Of a DNA stretch of 64,000 nucleotides, positions 42,801 to 53,835 are shown piece after piece (position 1 is the first letter of the stretch; every line of letters begins with the position of its first letter). Position numbers and translations under genes: made by a program. Origin of the DNA: Hevea brasiliensis (taxonomy: Eukaryota > Streptophyta > Magnoliopsida > Malpighiales > Euphorbiaceae); contig NC_079498.1 of NCBI RefSeq assembly GCF_030052815.1, forward strand, positions 98,908,041 to 98,972,040, written 5' to 3'. Below the pieces are notes generated by a model. That model saw only the letters and a list, made by a program, of their open reading frames with translations, did no database searches and was not told where the DNA came from.

Positions 42801-45800
42801 ATTAAGTTTGTGTTTCGTGATCTTAGTCATCACCGGAATCACATCAGAAATAACATTCTTATTGTTTGCCATTTGTTGAGACAAATAAAACTAACTGAAA
42901 CACTAATCCAAAGTGCTTACAACTGCAAAATAACCCAAAATCACAAATCAAGCAAATACCGAAATAGGATCTAGGAGCCAAACCTCAGAAGTCCTTTAAT
43001 GGTGTACTGGATCAGGCAACAACACAGAGTGGTGGAATGAGGGGGTTGAGGCGAAGCCGGCGATGCTGATCAGAGTCGAAACGGCTGGCAGACGCCCCTC
43101 CACGAGCCGGCGAGTGAAGAAACGGCAAGAACCTGAGTTGGGCGCGTGAGCCTCACGCGCTTGGATTCCGGCGACTGGATCAGAGGGGACGGCCGGTCGG
43201 CTGCCAAGGTCTCTCCTGAGCTGGGTGGTGAGAACAAATAGTCACCCTAGATAGATGACCTAGGGTAACAGTGGGTTTCAGTCCAGAAACAGACAGGAAA
43301 GAAATTCCAGATTTAGATTCCTTAATGAATCTGCTCTGGTACCATGTAGAAAGAGATGATTCTCCTTAATTTCAATTAATCTGTACATGGGTATATATAT
43401 ACAATTGATTCCTATAATTGTGTTTTACTAATTAGGAAGAAATCCTAAATAAGAAATCTTAAATATGAATACAGAATACCAGAATATACAGAGAAATAAT
43501 ATAGTGATTGACTTTCTATAACATCAATTTAGCTTTCTGGATTTTGAAGCATTTGCATGCAAACTGCATGTATTCAGCCGTTTTTGTTTTATAGTTGCTG
43601 CTTTAGTGATCATATCATTTTGAAGTTTGATGATGATAAATTTATAGTTGTAAAATTTATTGTGGTGTTGCAGGTTCTGCGCATTGGACTGGCTATGTTC
43701 TTGCATTATCCTTGGGCCTTACTTCTATCTTGAAGTAAATATCAATCCTAGAGTCTAATATCTTCTATTAATTGTCTTTTGTGCTTCTTTTTTTCCTCAG
43801 TTCTTTCCTTTTATTTTTTCTTGTATTGCTTTTTAAGCAGTGGTTGTCTTGAACATTTTGGTTCACAGTTTTACTAGAAATTCTACCAAAATAGGATTAA
43901 CATGTGATCCAAAAGAAGTTTGGGAGACAATGAAAGGCATCCATAACCATGTTTCTGCTTACCATTTTTTGAAAAAATAATAGGCATTGATTGGGACCTT
44001 TCTTGTGTATTTTGTTCACAACTTCAGGATTCTAAACCTCAATTCCTGGTGCTGTTTGTCTTTCAATATGTTGGGATAACTTTTTCTGTTAAGCTTCTCA
44101 TTTTTATATTCATTTGAACTAATTATTGTATAACATGAAGGCTTAACAGAAAAAAGAAAGGGATAAAGAAATTCTAGATTTTCATTGATTATGTTCCTAT
44201 TTTTCTATCTGATTGAGTCATAAACAGCCATGCCTTTAAGATGTAAAGCGATTGCAATTCTACTTTCTTGATGTTCATAGGTTCAATTTTCACACACTCA
44301 AATGCATATATGCAGATACACTTACCCTACTTGTCATTTAGAGATTATTTCCCAATCTGCAGTTATCTCATTTCAGTTGGTGACATTTTAACCATGATAG
44401 TTGGTTGATGGCTTGATGCCCTTTCTAATTTTGCAGATCTTTCTTAGATACACAATATTCATTTCATCTTGCAAAGTTGAAGCTAAAGCTACGATCTGGT
44501 ATTATGACTGTAATTTATCAGAAGGTACATATATCATCTGTTTCTCTTAGGGTTTTAAACAGGAATGCATATAAGCTAATTATTTGTACTATTATTTCAT
44601 TGTCTTTGGACCAATGTGTTGACAAGTTTACTTGGAAGCTAATTAAATTAATGCCTGTTGAATTAAGTAGGGTATTTTCAGTCACAAACTTAGTTTGCAA
44701 AGACAAGCTGAATCAAAATGTTTGGGTAGTTAAATTTTGGAAACGTGAATTCTGCACTATGTGTGATGTTAAGGACTAGTTTTTATGCTAACAAAATATT
44801 TCTGAAATTCTTTAATGGTCTCAAGTTTCTTGTCAATCAAAATCTATATTATGTTTACATCATAGTTTTTTTTTAAGAACTATGAATATACGGTAAAGCA
44901 TGCTAGCAATGAAAAGACAAATGTTCATAAAAGGAAATAAATTTTATTACATTCTATTTCACTCCACCATGACCTGACAAATACGCTAGGATTACATAAT
45001 CTTTAATAATCCAAATTGTTCTTAAATCTTCTGTGGAAATTCAATAATTCTTTAATGATAACAAACTGATCATTGATTGGTTGGGTTGATTCTTACTGTC
45101 AACTTCGGATTGACGTGGCACCAAGTTATGTTCTTGTTAAATTTGACATCTTGTTATTCTATTGCTCAATAATTGCTTAGTAATCTTATCTTGTTAAAAA
45201 TTGTTCACCATATAGCACTTTATGCCTTTTGCTAAGCATTGAATATCCACAATTCCATATTGGCACGAGGTTTGAAATTTTTGTTGTAATTTATAGCTGG
45301 AGATATATTAAATTTAATTAACTAGTAGCATTGTAATTTGATGCTTTTCATTTGGCTCATGTTTAAGTTTGCTTGCTGTCTTACTTTGAGGAATGTATAT
45401 TTTAACTTTATTCTTTGTTTACATATGATGTAAAACCCTTTCTTGATGCTCTGGGACCTCTCATCTTCTGGTTTGATAAATGATAACCTGTTTCTGGTTT
45501 TTCTTTAGTGACGCAGGTCTTCAATTTGCTTTGCACTTTATGACTTGCCACTGCTTTATCATCGGTATTACATTCATTAATACTTTTTTTCTTAGTGCCT
45601 GTGTGTTACCCTAGCAGAGCGATCCAAATTTTCTGAGGGGGAAATACAGACATTTATGTCTGTAGATGCTGATCGAACTGTCAACTTGTGTAACAGTTTC
45701 CATGAGATTTGGGGGTAAAGACGCAATATTTTATTACATATGAAAGAAATTTGGAGCTACCAACTTTCAAGTCTGCAATTTAATTAGTTTTTTTAAAAGA

Positions 45801-48437
45801 TCATCATCCAGTTTCCCTTTGCTTTTATAAAAAGTTCTATAAGGTTCAATGGTGGAGCAAGAAATTACTGTTGCATTTGAAAGTTTGTACTGTTACTAAA
45901 GTTATTGCTTAATTTTATTAAGTTCATCATTGCAATGCTCTGACATTGTTATTGATTTTATTATTGCCACTAATGTTGTTCCATTAATGTTGCTGCAGTA
46001 ATAAACGGTGACAAACTTTCTCTATCTATTCTATTATTGTCTTTTTCTTGTTGTGTAAATATTTTCAGCTTTTGTTGAATTCTAGAAATTGATCATATTG
46101 CATTATTTTGTGAAAATTAATTATAAACATCAATCGATTATATGCAACTGCTTCTCAATCAAATGGCATAGAAGCTGGAAAGAATCTATAGCTACATGTT
46201 TAGGCACCAAAGGAAGAATGCCTGTTAGGGTTTCCAAAATATGTTTTTCCATGGAAAACATGTGCTTGCTGAATGATTGTGCAGCACTACAAAACAATAA
46301 CAATAACAACTAAACCTTAATACCAAACTTGTTGGGATCTGCTATATGGACCATGGTTTCAAATAACAACCATTATTTAAAAGTTTTTTAGCCTCTTGTT
46401 ACCGTTACACTTGTTATTTGAAGGTAACAGAAAAAATACACTTGTAATGGTTGGAACGGTCTTTACGTATTACGTAACGGTAACAACCGTTATTTACCAT
46501 TAAGTAACGGTAAGGGTCCATTATCTCACAGGTTTTTTTTTTTTTTTTGCTCCAAATGGGGTAGTAATTCTTCCTCATGATTTGTTTTAGGTTTAGGGAG
46601 TCTTAAGTTGCTATGTCTTACTTTCAACTTTGCATAAAAAATTTTCTATCTTTCTACAAATCTTTCACTTTTTATCTATTGAGCTAAGATCATAAACTTT
46701 AAGCTAAGATCATAAACTATCTTTCTAGTTTTACATATCCATATCTTGCAAAAGATGAGTTACTTATTTATTTTTTGGTTATTTATTTATTTGTTAAAGA
46801 AAATTATGTTTGATGCTAGGTTTTTATTAAATTTATAGCATGAAGCATTAGTTTGTCAGATCTATACGTTATTTTTTTTTCTAATTTTGAACTATTTTCA
46901 AAATTAATTTTAGTAAAATATATAAGTAATTAGAAAATAACAGCAAGAAACTTTTAGGCTTCATTAATGCTTGTTAAGTACAAGTATAATGTTAGTTCTT
47001 TACTATCTACATTTTATTTTAGTTTTAAATTGATTAATGCTAATGATGTCTTAGAATGATAGATTTAGCATCTTTATTTGATATATTTATACTTATTTAG
47101 TTGTATATCTTAATTTTACTTATATTTTTAAATATCTATTCATTTTGTAAACTTTGCAAATTTTCTATAAAAAAAAAAAAATCGTGTAGCGATAAGCCTT
47201 TACCATTATGTTACGGCCATTACAGGCCTATTTCTGTTACATGCAAACGCAATTATGAATGCAAACGCTACTGCTACTGTGATTTAAATCCATGATATGG
47301 ATTCTTTTTTGTCCTTTAGCTTTGTTTGATACCAATTCTACATTAATATTAAAAAATTATAGATCTTTTACACTATTGCCCTTCACATCATTTTAGGTCT
47401 CACCTTTCTCCTCTTACTCTTTCCATCACTAATTTATCAGGTCTCTGTAATAGAGCATTTGATTATCTACGTTAGACATGATCAAACCATTTTAATCTAC
47501 ACTCTCTCATTTTTATTCTCAATGTTTTGCATTCATTCTCTAGCAGATGAGGTTGTTCCTACTCTTATCTGCTATCGTAATACTAGACATTCATCTTAAC
47601 ATTCGCATCTTTGCCACACTCATCTTGTGGATATATTGTACCTTAGATGCTCAATATTCACTCATACAACATAGTTGGCTTGATCGTTGTTCTATAGAAC
47701 TTGCCTTTCACTTTATCAAGGATCTTATGATTGCATAATACACCCGTCACACTCCTCCATTTCATCTTGTGTAGTGTTAAAAACTTTTAAAATTATAGCC
47801 CACTAAAGGCTTTAACAAAGGTGACAATAATCTATTGTATCAGACTTGTATGCCTCTTAAGACCATAATTTTTTTTCTCTTTCTCTTTCTCTTGATATAT
47901 TTTGTTGTTAACTTTTTCTTGTTAAATGAAACATTTTCATGAAAATGAGTGAAGATAGTTTCAAACAGCTAATTTACTTACTCATTTACTGGAAATGACT
48001 TAATTGACAACTTAAATAGGTGAATGCAGACTAGCTTCTTAATGAGCTCATACTTAGTAGGCCGGATTTTAATTGTTTTTCTTTTTATGTAGCATTGACT
48101 GAGAAAATGGGGCAAACTATTTCTGTCAGAGAAAAAGTGTGAATATTTTCTTTTTGTACAAATCTATAGATTTATCAATAGTTTTTGTCAAAGCTATGGT
48201 ATTTTTTTTAATTTTATTTTCTCCATATTTTGGGAGCTATGGTAATTTTCTGGTAGCATCAAATTTGAATTTTTAGTGCCTATATGAAGAGAGCTTTGTT
48301 AAATACTATGAACAAATCAAAATCTTGTGATTTTTTCAGCTTGCCTTTACAAATTGGCGTGGCACTGTACCTTTTGTATACACAAGTCAAATTTGCTTTT
48401 CTTTCTGGATTGGCAATAACCATCTTACTGGTACCAG
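30790..48437 (+). CDS. ABCC13: ABCC13-type ABC transporter (MRP subfamily C), 5' 13 exons, partial
   Basis: The spliced reading resembles plant ABCC13 (Arabidopsis MRP11), a multidrug-resistance-type ABC exporter of unknown substrate. Exons: 30790-30885, 31428-31468, 31560-31647, 32955-33110, 33209-33340, 34344-34444, 35570-35633, 37378-37623, 38204-38273, 43674-43734, 44437-44524, 45596-45714, 48340-48437 (453 codons plus 1 nt, all phases consistent). The start could be 30790 or the in-frame ATG at 30847. Landmarks: [13 protein letters not shown] (E1/E2), [16 protein letters not shown] (E3), [14 protein letters not shown] (E4), [14 protein letters not shown] (E6), then TMD1 with [13 protein letters not shown] (E8), [16 protein letters not shown] (E9), [10 protein letters not shown] (E11) and [11 protein letters not shown] (E12). 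Nucleotide-binding domains lie beyond the window. The E8 acceptor (CAAAG|GGAAAC) is the least certain. Introns 9 and 13 are filled by retrotransposons. Confidence 0.85.
31469..31559 (+). other. Candidate U12-type AT-AC intron in ABCC13
   Basis: The 91-nt intron starts ATATCCTTTT, the U12 AT-AC donor consensus, and ends GATAC. TTTCCTTGAC at 31541-31550 matches the U12 branch-point consensus, with the branch A about 10 nt from the AC end. Removing it joins FDN-I-VLGF in the ABCC13 frame. None of the nearby GT donors paired with AG acceptors restores that frame at a sensible length. Confidence 0.8.
31648..32954 (+). other. ABCC13 intron 3
   Basis: This is a 1.3-kb T-rich intron with GTAGAT donor and TTACACAG acceptor. 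No mobile element border was recognised. Confidence 0.5.
33504..33708 (+). mobile_element. 5'-truncated RTE-type LINE fragment
   Basis: About 205 bp encode the LINE C-terminal peptide [20 protein letters not shown] and end in a GTTGAGTTGAGTCGAGTTGAG tail, matching the tail of the LINE at 60586-63869. Flanks TAATTATACTTTAAG (33489-33503) and TAATTATACTTCAAAG (33709-33724) look like a target-site duplication of about 15 bp. It sits in ABCC13 intron 5. Confidence 0.85.
34445..35569 (+). other. ABCC13 intron 6
   Basis: This is a non-coding T-rich intron between GGCAG|GTATAA and TTGTAG|TTCAATG. Nothing further is recognised. Confidence 0.5.
36190..37140. repeat. Possible old transposon remnant within ABCC13 intron 7
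   Basis: A block between CTGAGCCAGGAATATATG and AAGTGGGGTCAATTGAACG is more AT-rich than its surroundings. It looks like the repeat text often found in decayed plant DNA transposons. I could not find clean inverted repeats or a target duplication. Confidence 0.25.
36711..36800 (+). repeat. Compound (AC)n(AG)n microsatellite
   Basis: About 11 AC units are followed directly by about 34 AG units with no interruption. It is intronic in ABCC13. Confidence 0.97.
39598..40341 (-). pseudogene. Copia-2 reverse transcriptase fragment
   Basis: This is a 247-codon RT frame with YADD in place of the family YVDD ([11 protein letters not shown]). It stops near 39,598 at a nonsense codon. RNase H pieces lie in separate frames at 38781-39408. 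Gag pieces (42032-42373, 42393-42671, 42690-42884) are likewise split. Confidence 0.85.
40629..41870 (-). pseudogene. Copia-2 protease-integrase fragment
   Basis: This is a 413-codon frame. It has a protease active-site region ([14 protein letters not shown]) in which the second half is altered relative to Copia-4 (SSATDHM). The GAG-pre-integrase zinc finger ([21 protein letters not shown]) and the integrase core ([30 protein letters not shown]) follow. It ends before the linker. Confidence 0.85.
43735..44436 (+). other. ABCC13 intron 10
   Basis: This is a non-coding T-rich intron. No element is recognised. Confidence 0.5.
44525..45595 (+). other. ABCC13 intron 11
   Basis: This is a non-coding T-rich intron with GTACAT donor and TTCTTAG acceptor. 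The open frame continuing past exon 11 is chance. Confidence 0.5.
46290..47755 (-). mobile_element. Degenerate RTE-type LINE 3' fragment, split by another element
   Basis: On the plus strand, AACAATAACAATAACAACTAAACC followed by GTTGGGATCTGCTATATGGA resembles the reversed 3' end of the LINE at 60586. After the 46351-47294 insertion it continues ATATGGATTC and runs through text similar to the reversed LINE coding end (CATGATCAAACCATTTTAATCTACACTC, near 47,480). It is too decayed for coding. It lies in ABCC13 intron 12. Confidence 0.65.
46351..47294. mobile_element. 944-bp element with terminal inverted repeats, no coding capacity
   Basis: It is bounded by ATATGGA on both sides (46344-46350 and 47295-47301), where the intact LINE has that string once. 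The ends are CCATGGTTTCAAATAAC and, reverse-complemented, CATGGATTTAAATCAC, an imperfect inverted repeat. Multiple TAACGG/CCGTTA motifs lie near the left end, and a GTTACGGCCATTACAGGCC stretch lies near the right. The 7-bp duplication (perhaps 8-9 with decay) leaves hAT or Mutator-like open. Confidence 0.6.
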
Positions 48438-49425
48438 GTATTTCTTAATGTCTCTTAATGTCTAACCTTTTACATGAGATCTACAATATACACTTTTGTA
48501 TTGAAGTGAATATTTTCTAGTGTATTTTCTTGAATGAGATGCAAGGTATTTATATACAAAGAGTCCTATAATTAAGTATTCTAATTGGGAAGAGATCCCA
48601 ATAATTATGCTAACTAATTAATAAAGAATATTATGTACATAATTATAGGATTGACTTTCTATAACGCTCCCCATCAAGTTGGAGCATAGATATTAATCAT
48701 GCTCAACTTGTTACAAATGTAGTCAACTTGCAGAAAGAGATGATTCTCCTTAATTTCAATTAATCTGTACATGGATATATATATACAATTGATTCCTATA
48801 ATTGTGTTCTACTAATTAGGAAGAAATCCTAAATAAGAAATCCTAAATAGGAATACACAATACAGAATATACAGAGAAATAATATAGTGATTGACTTTCC
48901 ATAACACTCCCCCTCAAGTTGGAGCATAGATGTTAATCATGCCCAACTTGTTACAAATGTAGTCAATCCTAGCTCCATTCAAAGCTTTTGTGAAAATATC
49001 TCCTAACTGCTCTCCAGTTTTGATGTATCCTGTTGAGATGATCTGTTGTTGAATCTTTTCACGAACAAAGTGACAATCAATCTCAATATGTTTGGTCCGC
49101 TCATGAAACACCGGATTAGAAGCAATATGGAGAGCAGCTTATCTAGTAATTGAAGTATCCACATTACCTCACATACTGATTGTGCCATGGCTCTGTATTC
49201 CGATTCAGCACTAGATCGAGAAACTACACTCTGCTTCTTGCTTCTTCAAGACATTAAATTTCCTCCAACAAAAACGCAATATCCAGTAGTTGACCTCCTG
49301 TCAACCTTAGATCCAGCTCAGTCGGCATCTGAAAAATATTCAACATTCAAATGCCCATGATTACCATATAACAAACTTCTTCCTGGAGCACCCTTCAGAT
49401 AACACAAGATTTGTCCCAAGGCTTC

Positions 49426-50229
49426 TCAATGAGCAACAGTTGGGGAAGATATAAACTGACTTACCACACTAACGGCATAAGCAATGTCAGGATGAGTGAC
49501 TATAAGGTAGTTCAATTTTCCTACCAATCTCTTGTATCTCTCTGGATCTTCAAACAACTCACTATCCCCTGCTAACAGTTGTAAATTTGGAGTCATTGGT
49601 GCACTACAAGGCTTAGCACCTAATTTTCCTGTCTCTGTCAATAAATTGATGACATATTTTCTTTGAGACAAGAAAATACCCTTCTTGCTTCTCATAACTT
49701 CAATACCCAAAAAATACTTTAACAATCCTAAGTCTTTGGTCTGAAACTGGGTTTGGAGGAAGGTTTTAAGAGATGAAATACCTGCAGAGTCACTCCCAGT
49801 GATGACAATGTCATCCACATAGACTACCAAGAGAATTAGACCAGCTTCAGATTGCCTATAAAATACTGAGTGATCACACTTACTCTTTTGCATACCAAAT
49901 TCCTGTACTGCTTCACTGAATCTCCCAAACTAGGCCCTAGGACTTTGTTTCAAGCCGTAAAGAGACTTCCGAAGCCTACAAACTTTTCTCAACTCCTCCT
50001 GAGCAACAAACCCAGGTGGTTGCTCCATATACACCTCCTCCCGAAGATCACTATGAAGGAAAGCATTATTGATATCCAATTGGTGCAGGGGCCAATCATA
50101 TGTAGCTGCTAAAGACATAAACAAGCGAACAGAAGTAAGTTTAGCTACAGGAGAAAAAGTGTCAGAGTAATCAACCCCATATGTCTGAGCATATTCTTTT
50201 GTTACAAGGAGTGCTTTTAACCTAGCCAC
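49426..50229 (-). pseudogene. Copia-3 reverse transcriptase fragments
   Basis: Two frames, 49930-50229 ([20 protein letters not shown], then NNAFLHSDLREEVYME) and 49426-49893 (with intact YVDD and LKYFLGIEV), are separated by a nonsense codon. RNase H remnants lie at 48914-49188, one with a deletion around the LWCDNQAAL motif. Confidence 0.85.
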
Positions 50230-51171
50230 AGAACTATCAGGATTTACCTTTATTGTAAATACTCATTTGCAACCAATAGCTTTCTTACCAATGGGCAAAG
50301 GCAATAGTTCCCATGTACCATTAGCATCTAAAGCCTCTATTTCCTCTTTCATAGCAGCACACCAGCCAGGATGAGACAGTGCCTCACCAATACTATTAGG
50401 GATAGGAACAGAGTCTAAAGAAGTAACAAAACACCGAGAACAAGAAGACAATTGATTATAAGAAACAAAAGAAGAGATAGGGTAAGTACATGAATGTTTA
50501 CCTTTACGAAGAACAATGGGTAAGTCTAGATCATAATCATAATCAGTATGAGGTACAGGATCTCCCAACAAAGTAGTTGGTGGAGGATCTGAGTCAGGAA
50601 TCTCTAATCTCCTGGAATAAACATGAACAACGGGAGGTCGAGTAGGTCGAGTAGGTCTGGAGACAGAATGAACAGGCTGTAGGAGAGAACTAGACATTGG
50701 TTTGACAGTATATATTAAGAGATCATCCTCCTCCCCCTGACTCTTATACACAGATGATTGAGAAAAAAGTGGAGTGGACTAAAAAAATGTGACATCTGCA
50801 GAAACAAGATAACGATTAAGAGTAGGAGAGAAACAGTGGTACCCTTTTTGCAGCCGGGAGTACCCAAGGAAGACACATTTGAGAGACTTTGGATCCAATT
50901 TAATAACCTGTGGACGAACATCACGCACAAAACAGGTACAACAAAAAATACGGGGTTCAACAGGAAACAAAGATTTTGTAGGAAACTGTAGAAAGAGATG
51001 ATTCTCCTTAATATCAATTAATCTGTACATGGGTATATATATACAATTGATTCCTATAATTGTGTTCTACTAATTAGGAAGAAATCCTAAATAAGAATTC
51101 CTAAATAGGAATACAGAATACAGAATATACAGAGAAATAATATAATGATTGACTTTCCATAACACTCCCCC

Positions 51172-52659
51172 TCAAGTTGGAGCATAGATGTTAATCATGC
51201 CCAACTTGTTACAAATGTAGTCAATCCTAGCTCCATTCAGAGCTTTTGTGAAAATATCTCCTAATTGCTCTCCAGTTTTGATATATCCTGTTGAGATGAT
51301 CTGTTGTTGAATCTTTTCATGAATAAAGTGACAATCAATCTCAATATGTTTGGTCCGCTCATGAAATACCGGATTAGAAGCAATATGGAGAGCAGCTTGA
51401 TTATCACACCATAATTTCGCAGGCAGGGGGGTCTTAAAACCCGTCTCATCTAGTAATTGAAGTATCCACATTACCTCACATACTGATTGTGCCATGGCTC
51501 TATATTCGGATTCAGCACTAGATCGAGAAACTACACTCAGCTTTTTGCTTCTCCAAGACACCAAATTTCCTCCAACAAAAACGCAATATCCAGTAGTTGA
51601 CCTCCTGTCAACCTTAGATCCAGCCCAGTCGGCATCTGAAAAACATTCAACATTCAAATGCCCATGATTACCATATAACAAACCTCTTCCTGGAGCTCCC
51701 TTGAGATAACACAAGATTTGTCCCAAGGCTTCCCAATGAGCAACAGTTGGGGAAGACATAAACTGACTTACAACACTAACGGCATAAGCAATGTCAGGAC
51801 GAGTGACTGTAAGGTAGTTCAATTTTCCTACCAATCTCCTGTATCTCTCTGGATCTTCAAACAACTCACTATCCCCTGCTAACAGTTGTAAATTTGGAGT
51901 CATTGGTGCACTACAAGGCTTGGCACCTAATTTTCCTGTCTCTGTCAATAGATCGAGGACATATTTTCTTTGAGACAAGAAAATACCCTTCTTACTTCTC
52001 ATAACTTCAATACCCAAGAAATACTTTAATAATCCCAAGTCTTTGGTCTGAAACTGGGTTTGGAGGAAGGTTTTAAGAGATGAAATACCTGCAGAGTCAC
52101 TCCCAGTGATGATAATGTCATCCACATAGACTACCAGGAGAATTAAACCAGCCTCAGATTGCCTATAAAATACTGAGTGATCACACTTACTCTTTTGCAT
52201 ACCAAATTCCTGTACTGCTTCACTGAATCTCCCAAACCAGGCCCTAGGACTTTGTTTCAAGCCATAAAGAGACTTCCGAAGCCTACAAACTTTACCCAAC
52301 TCCTCCTGAGCAACAAACCCAGGTGGTTGCTCAATATACACCTCCTCCTGAAGATCACCATGAAGGAAAGCATTATTGATATCCAATTGGTGCAGGGGCC
52401 AATCATATGTAGCTGCTAAAGAGATAAACAAGCGAACAGAAGTAAGTTTAGCTACAGGAGAAAAAGTGTCAGAATAATCAATCCCATATGTCTGAGCATA
52501 TCCTTTTGCTACAAGGCGTGCTTTTAACCTAGCCACAGAACCATCAGGATTTACCTTTACTGTAAATACCCATTTACAACCAATAGCTTTCTTACCAGTG
52601 GGCAAAGGCAATAGTTCCCATGTACCATTAGCATCTAAAGCCTCCATTTCCTCTTTCAT
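51172..52659 (-). CDS. Copia-4 reverse transcriptase and RNase H (intact frame)
   Basis: A 495-codon open frame begins [18 protein letters not shown] and covers RT ([25 protein letters not shown] in [21 protein letters not shown]) and RNase H ([50 protein letters not shown]). It ends just before the polypurine tract. It is the best-preserved RT of the family in this window. It is cut off from integrase by disturbed sequence at 52,660-52,860. Confidence 0.93.
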   Translation of the reverse strand: MKEEMEALDANGTWELLPLPTGKKAIGCKWVFTVKVNPDGSVARLKARLVAKGYAQTYGIDYSDTFSPVAKLTSVRLFISLAATYDWPLHQLDINNAFLHGDLQEEVYIEQPPGFVAQEELGKVCRLRKSLYGLKQSPRAWFGRFSEAVQEFGMQKSKCDHSVFYRQSEAGLILLVVYVDDIIITGSDSAGISSLKTFLQTQFQTKDLGLLKYFLGIEVMRSKKGIFLSQRKYVLDLLTETGKLGAKPCSAPMTPNLQLLAGDSELFEDPERYRRLVGKLNYLTVTRPDIAYAVSVVSQFMSSPTVAHWEALGQILCYLKGAPGRGLLYGNHGHLNVECFSDADWAGSKVDRRSTTGYCVFVGGNLVSWRSKKLSVVSRSSAESEYRAMAQSVCEVMWILQLLDETGFKTPLPAKLWCDNQAALHIASNPVFHERTKHIEIDCHFIHEKIQQQIISTGYIKTGEQLGDIFTKALNGARIDYICNKLGMINIYAPT

Positions 52660-52834
52660 AGCAAAGACACGGCCCGGGATGAGACAAAGGCCTCACCAAC
52701 GATATTAGGAATAGGACGAGTTTAAAGAAGTAACAAAACACCGAGAACAAGAAGACAATTGATTATAAGAAACAAAAGAAGAGATAGGGTAAGTACATGA
52801 ACGCGTTTACCTTTACGAAGAGCAATGGGTAAGT

Positions 52835-53827
52835 CTAGATCAGAATCATGATCGGTATGAGTGCAGGATCTCCCAACGAAGTAGCTGGTGGAGGATCTGA
52901 GTCAGGAATCTCCAATCTCCTGGAATAAACATGAACAACGGGAGGTCGAGTAGGTCTAGAGACAGAAGAAACAGGCTGTGAGAGAGGACTAGACATTGGT
53001 TGGACAGTATATATTAAGAGATCATCCTCCTCCCCCTGACTCTCATACACAGATGATTGAGGAAAAAATGGAGTGGACTCAAAAAATGTGACATCTGCAG
53101 AAACAAGATAACGATTAAGAGTAGGAGAGAAACAGCGGTACCCTTTTTGGATCCGGGAGTACCCAAGGAAGACACATTTGAGAGACTTTGGATCCAATTT
53201 AGTAACCTGCGGACGAACATCACGCACAAAATAGGTACAACCAAAAATACGGGGTTCAACAGGGAACAAAGATTTTGTAGGGAATAAAGCAGTAAAAGGA
53301 ATATCCCCATTAAGGACAGAAGACGGCATACGATTGATCAAAAAACATGCCGTAGAAACTGCATCCTCCCAAAAGTGTTTAGGAACTTTCATCTGAAAAA
53401 GAAGGGCACGAGTTACCTCAAGAAGATGCCGATTTTTTCTTTCGGCCACGCCATTTTGGGATGGGGTATCCACACAGGAAGACTGATGAAGAATGCCATT
53501 TTGTGTCATATAAGACTGAAATTGTGCTGAAAAGTATTCTTTGGCATTGTCACTTCTTAATATGCGCACAGAAGTATTAAATTGAGTTTTGATTTCATTA
53601 CAAAAGGCACAAAAGATAGAAAACAACTCAGAACGATTCTTCATTAAATATAACCAGGTAACACGAGAGTAATCATTAACAAAAGTAACAAAATAACGAA
53701 ATCCAGTTTTAGAAGTAACAGAACAAGGACTCCAAACATCAGAATGAACTAACTCAAAAGGGGATGAAGCCCGTTTATTGACTCTAGACACAGAAGGCAA
53801 ACGATGATGTTTTGCAAACTGACACAA
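52835..53827 (-). CDS. Copia-4 integrase frame
   Basis: A 330-codon frame has the end of the zinc-finger region (CQFAKHHRL), the integrase core with Asp in VHSDVWSP, Asp in [11 protein letters not shown] and Glu in [13 protein letters not shown], then the C-terminal region ([17 protein letters not shown]) and the Pro-rich linker. The frame is lost after DPA at about 52,835. The metal-binding residues of the core are present. Confidence 0.88.
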   Translation of the reverse strand: MCQFAKHHRLPSVSRVNKRASSPFELVHSDVWSPCSVTSKTGFRYFVTFVNDYSRVTWLYLMKNRSELFSIFCAFCNEIKTQFNTSVRILRSDNAKEYFSAQFQSYMTQNGILHQSSCVDTPSQNGVAERKNRHLLEVTRALLFQMKVPKHFWEDAVSTACFLINRMPSSVLNGDIPFTALFPTKSLFPVEPRIFGCTYFVRDVRPQVTKLDPKSLKCVFLGYSRIQKGYRCFSPTLNRYLVSADVTFFESTPFFPQSSVYESQGEEDDLLIYTVQPMSSPLSQPVSSVSRPTRPPVVHVYSRRLEIPDSDPPPATSLGDPALIPIMILI

Positions 53828-53835
53828 CTCACATT

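Larger units (their letters stand above)
38531..43523 (-). mobile_element. Ty1/copia retrotransposon, Copia-2
   Basis: LTRs 38531-38708 and 43345-43523 (TGTAGAAAG...TAACA in plus orientation) differ by about 10 positions by eye. The PBS is at 43335-43344 (TGGTACCAGAGC in element sense) and the polypurine tract is beside the left LTR (CTCCCCCTCAAG). All reading frames carry stops or shifts. It lies antisense in ABCC13 intron 9. The flanks (AGATC left, TCAAT right) do not match, so no target duplication is visible. It has the long leader type shared with Copia-3. Confidence 0.93.

Noticed and set aside
44525..44779. Open frame continuing past ABCC13 exon 11
   Set aside because: Family similarity ends exactly at the AAG|GTACAT donor. 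The rest is intron read-through.
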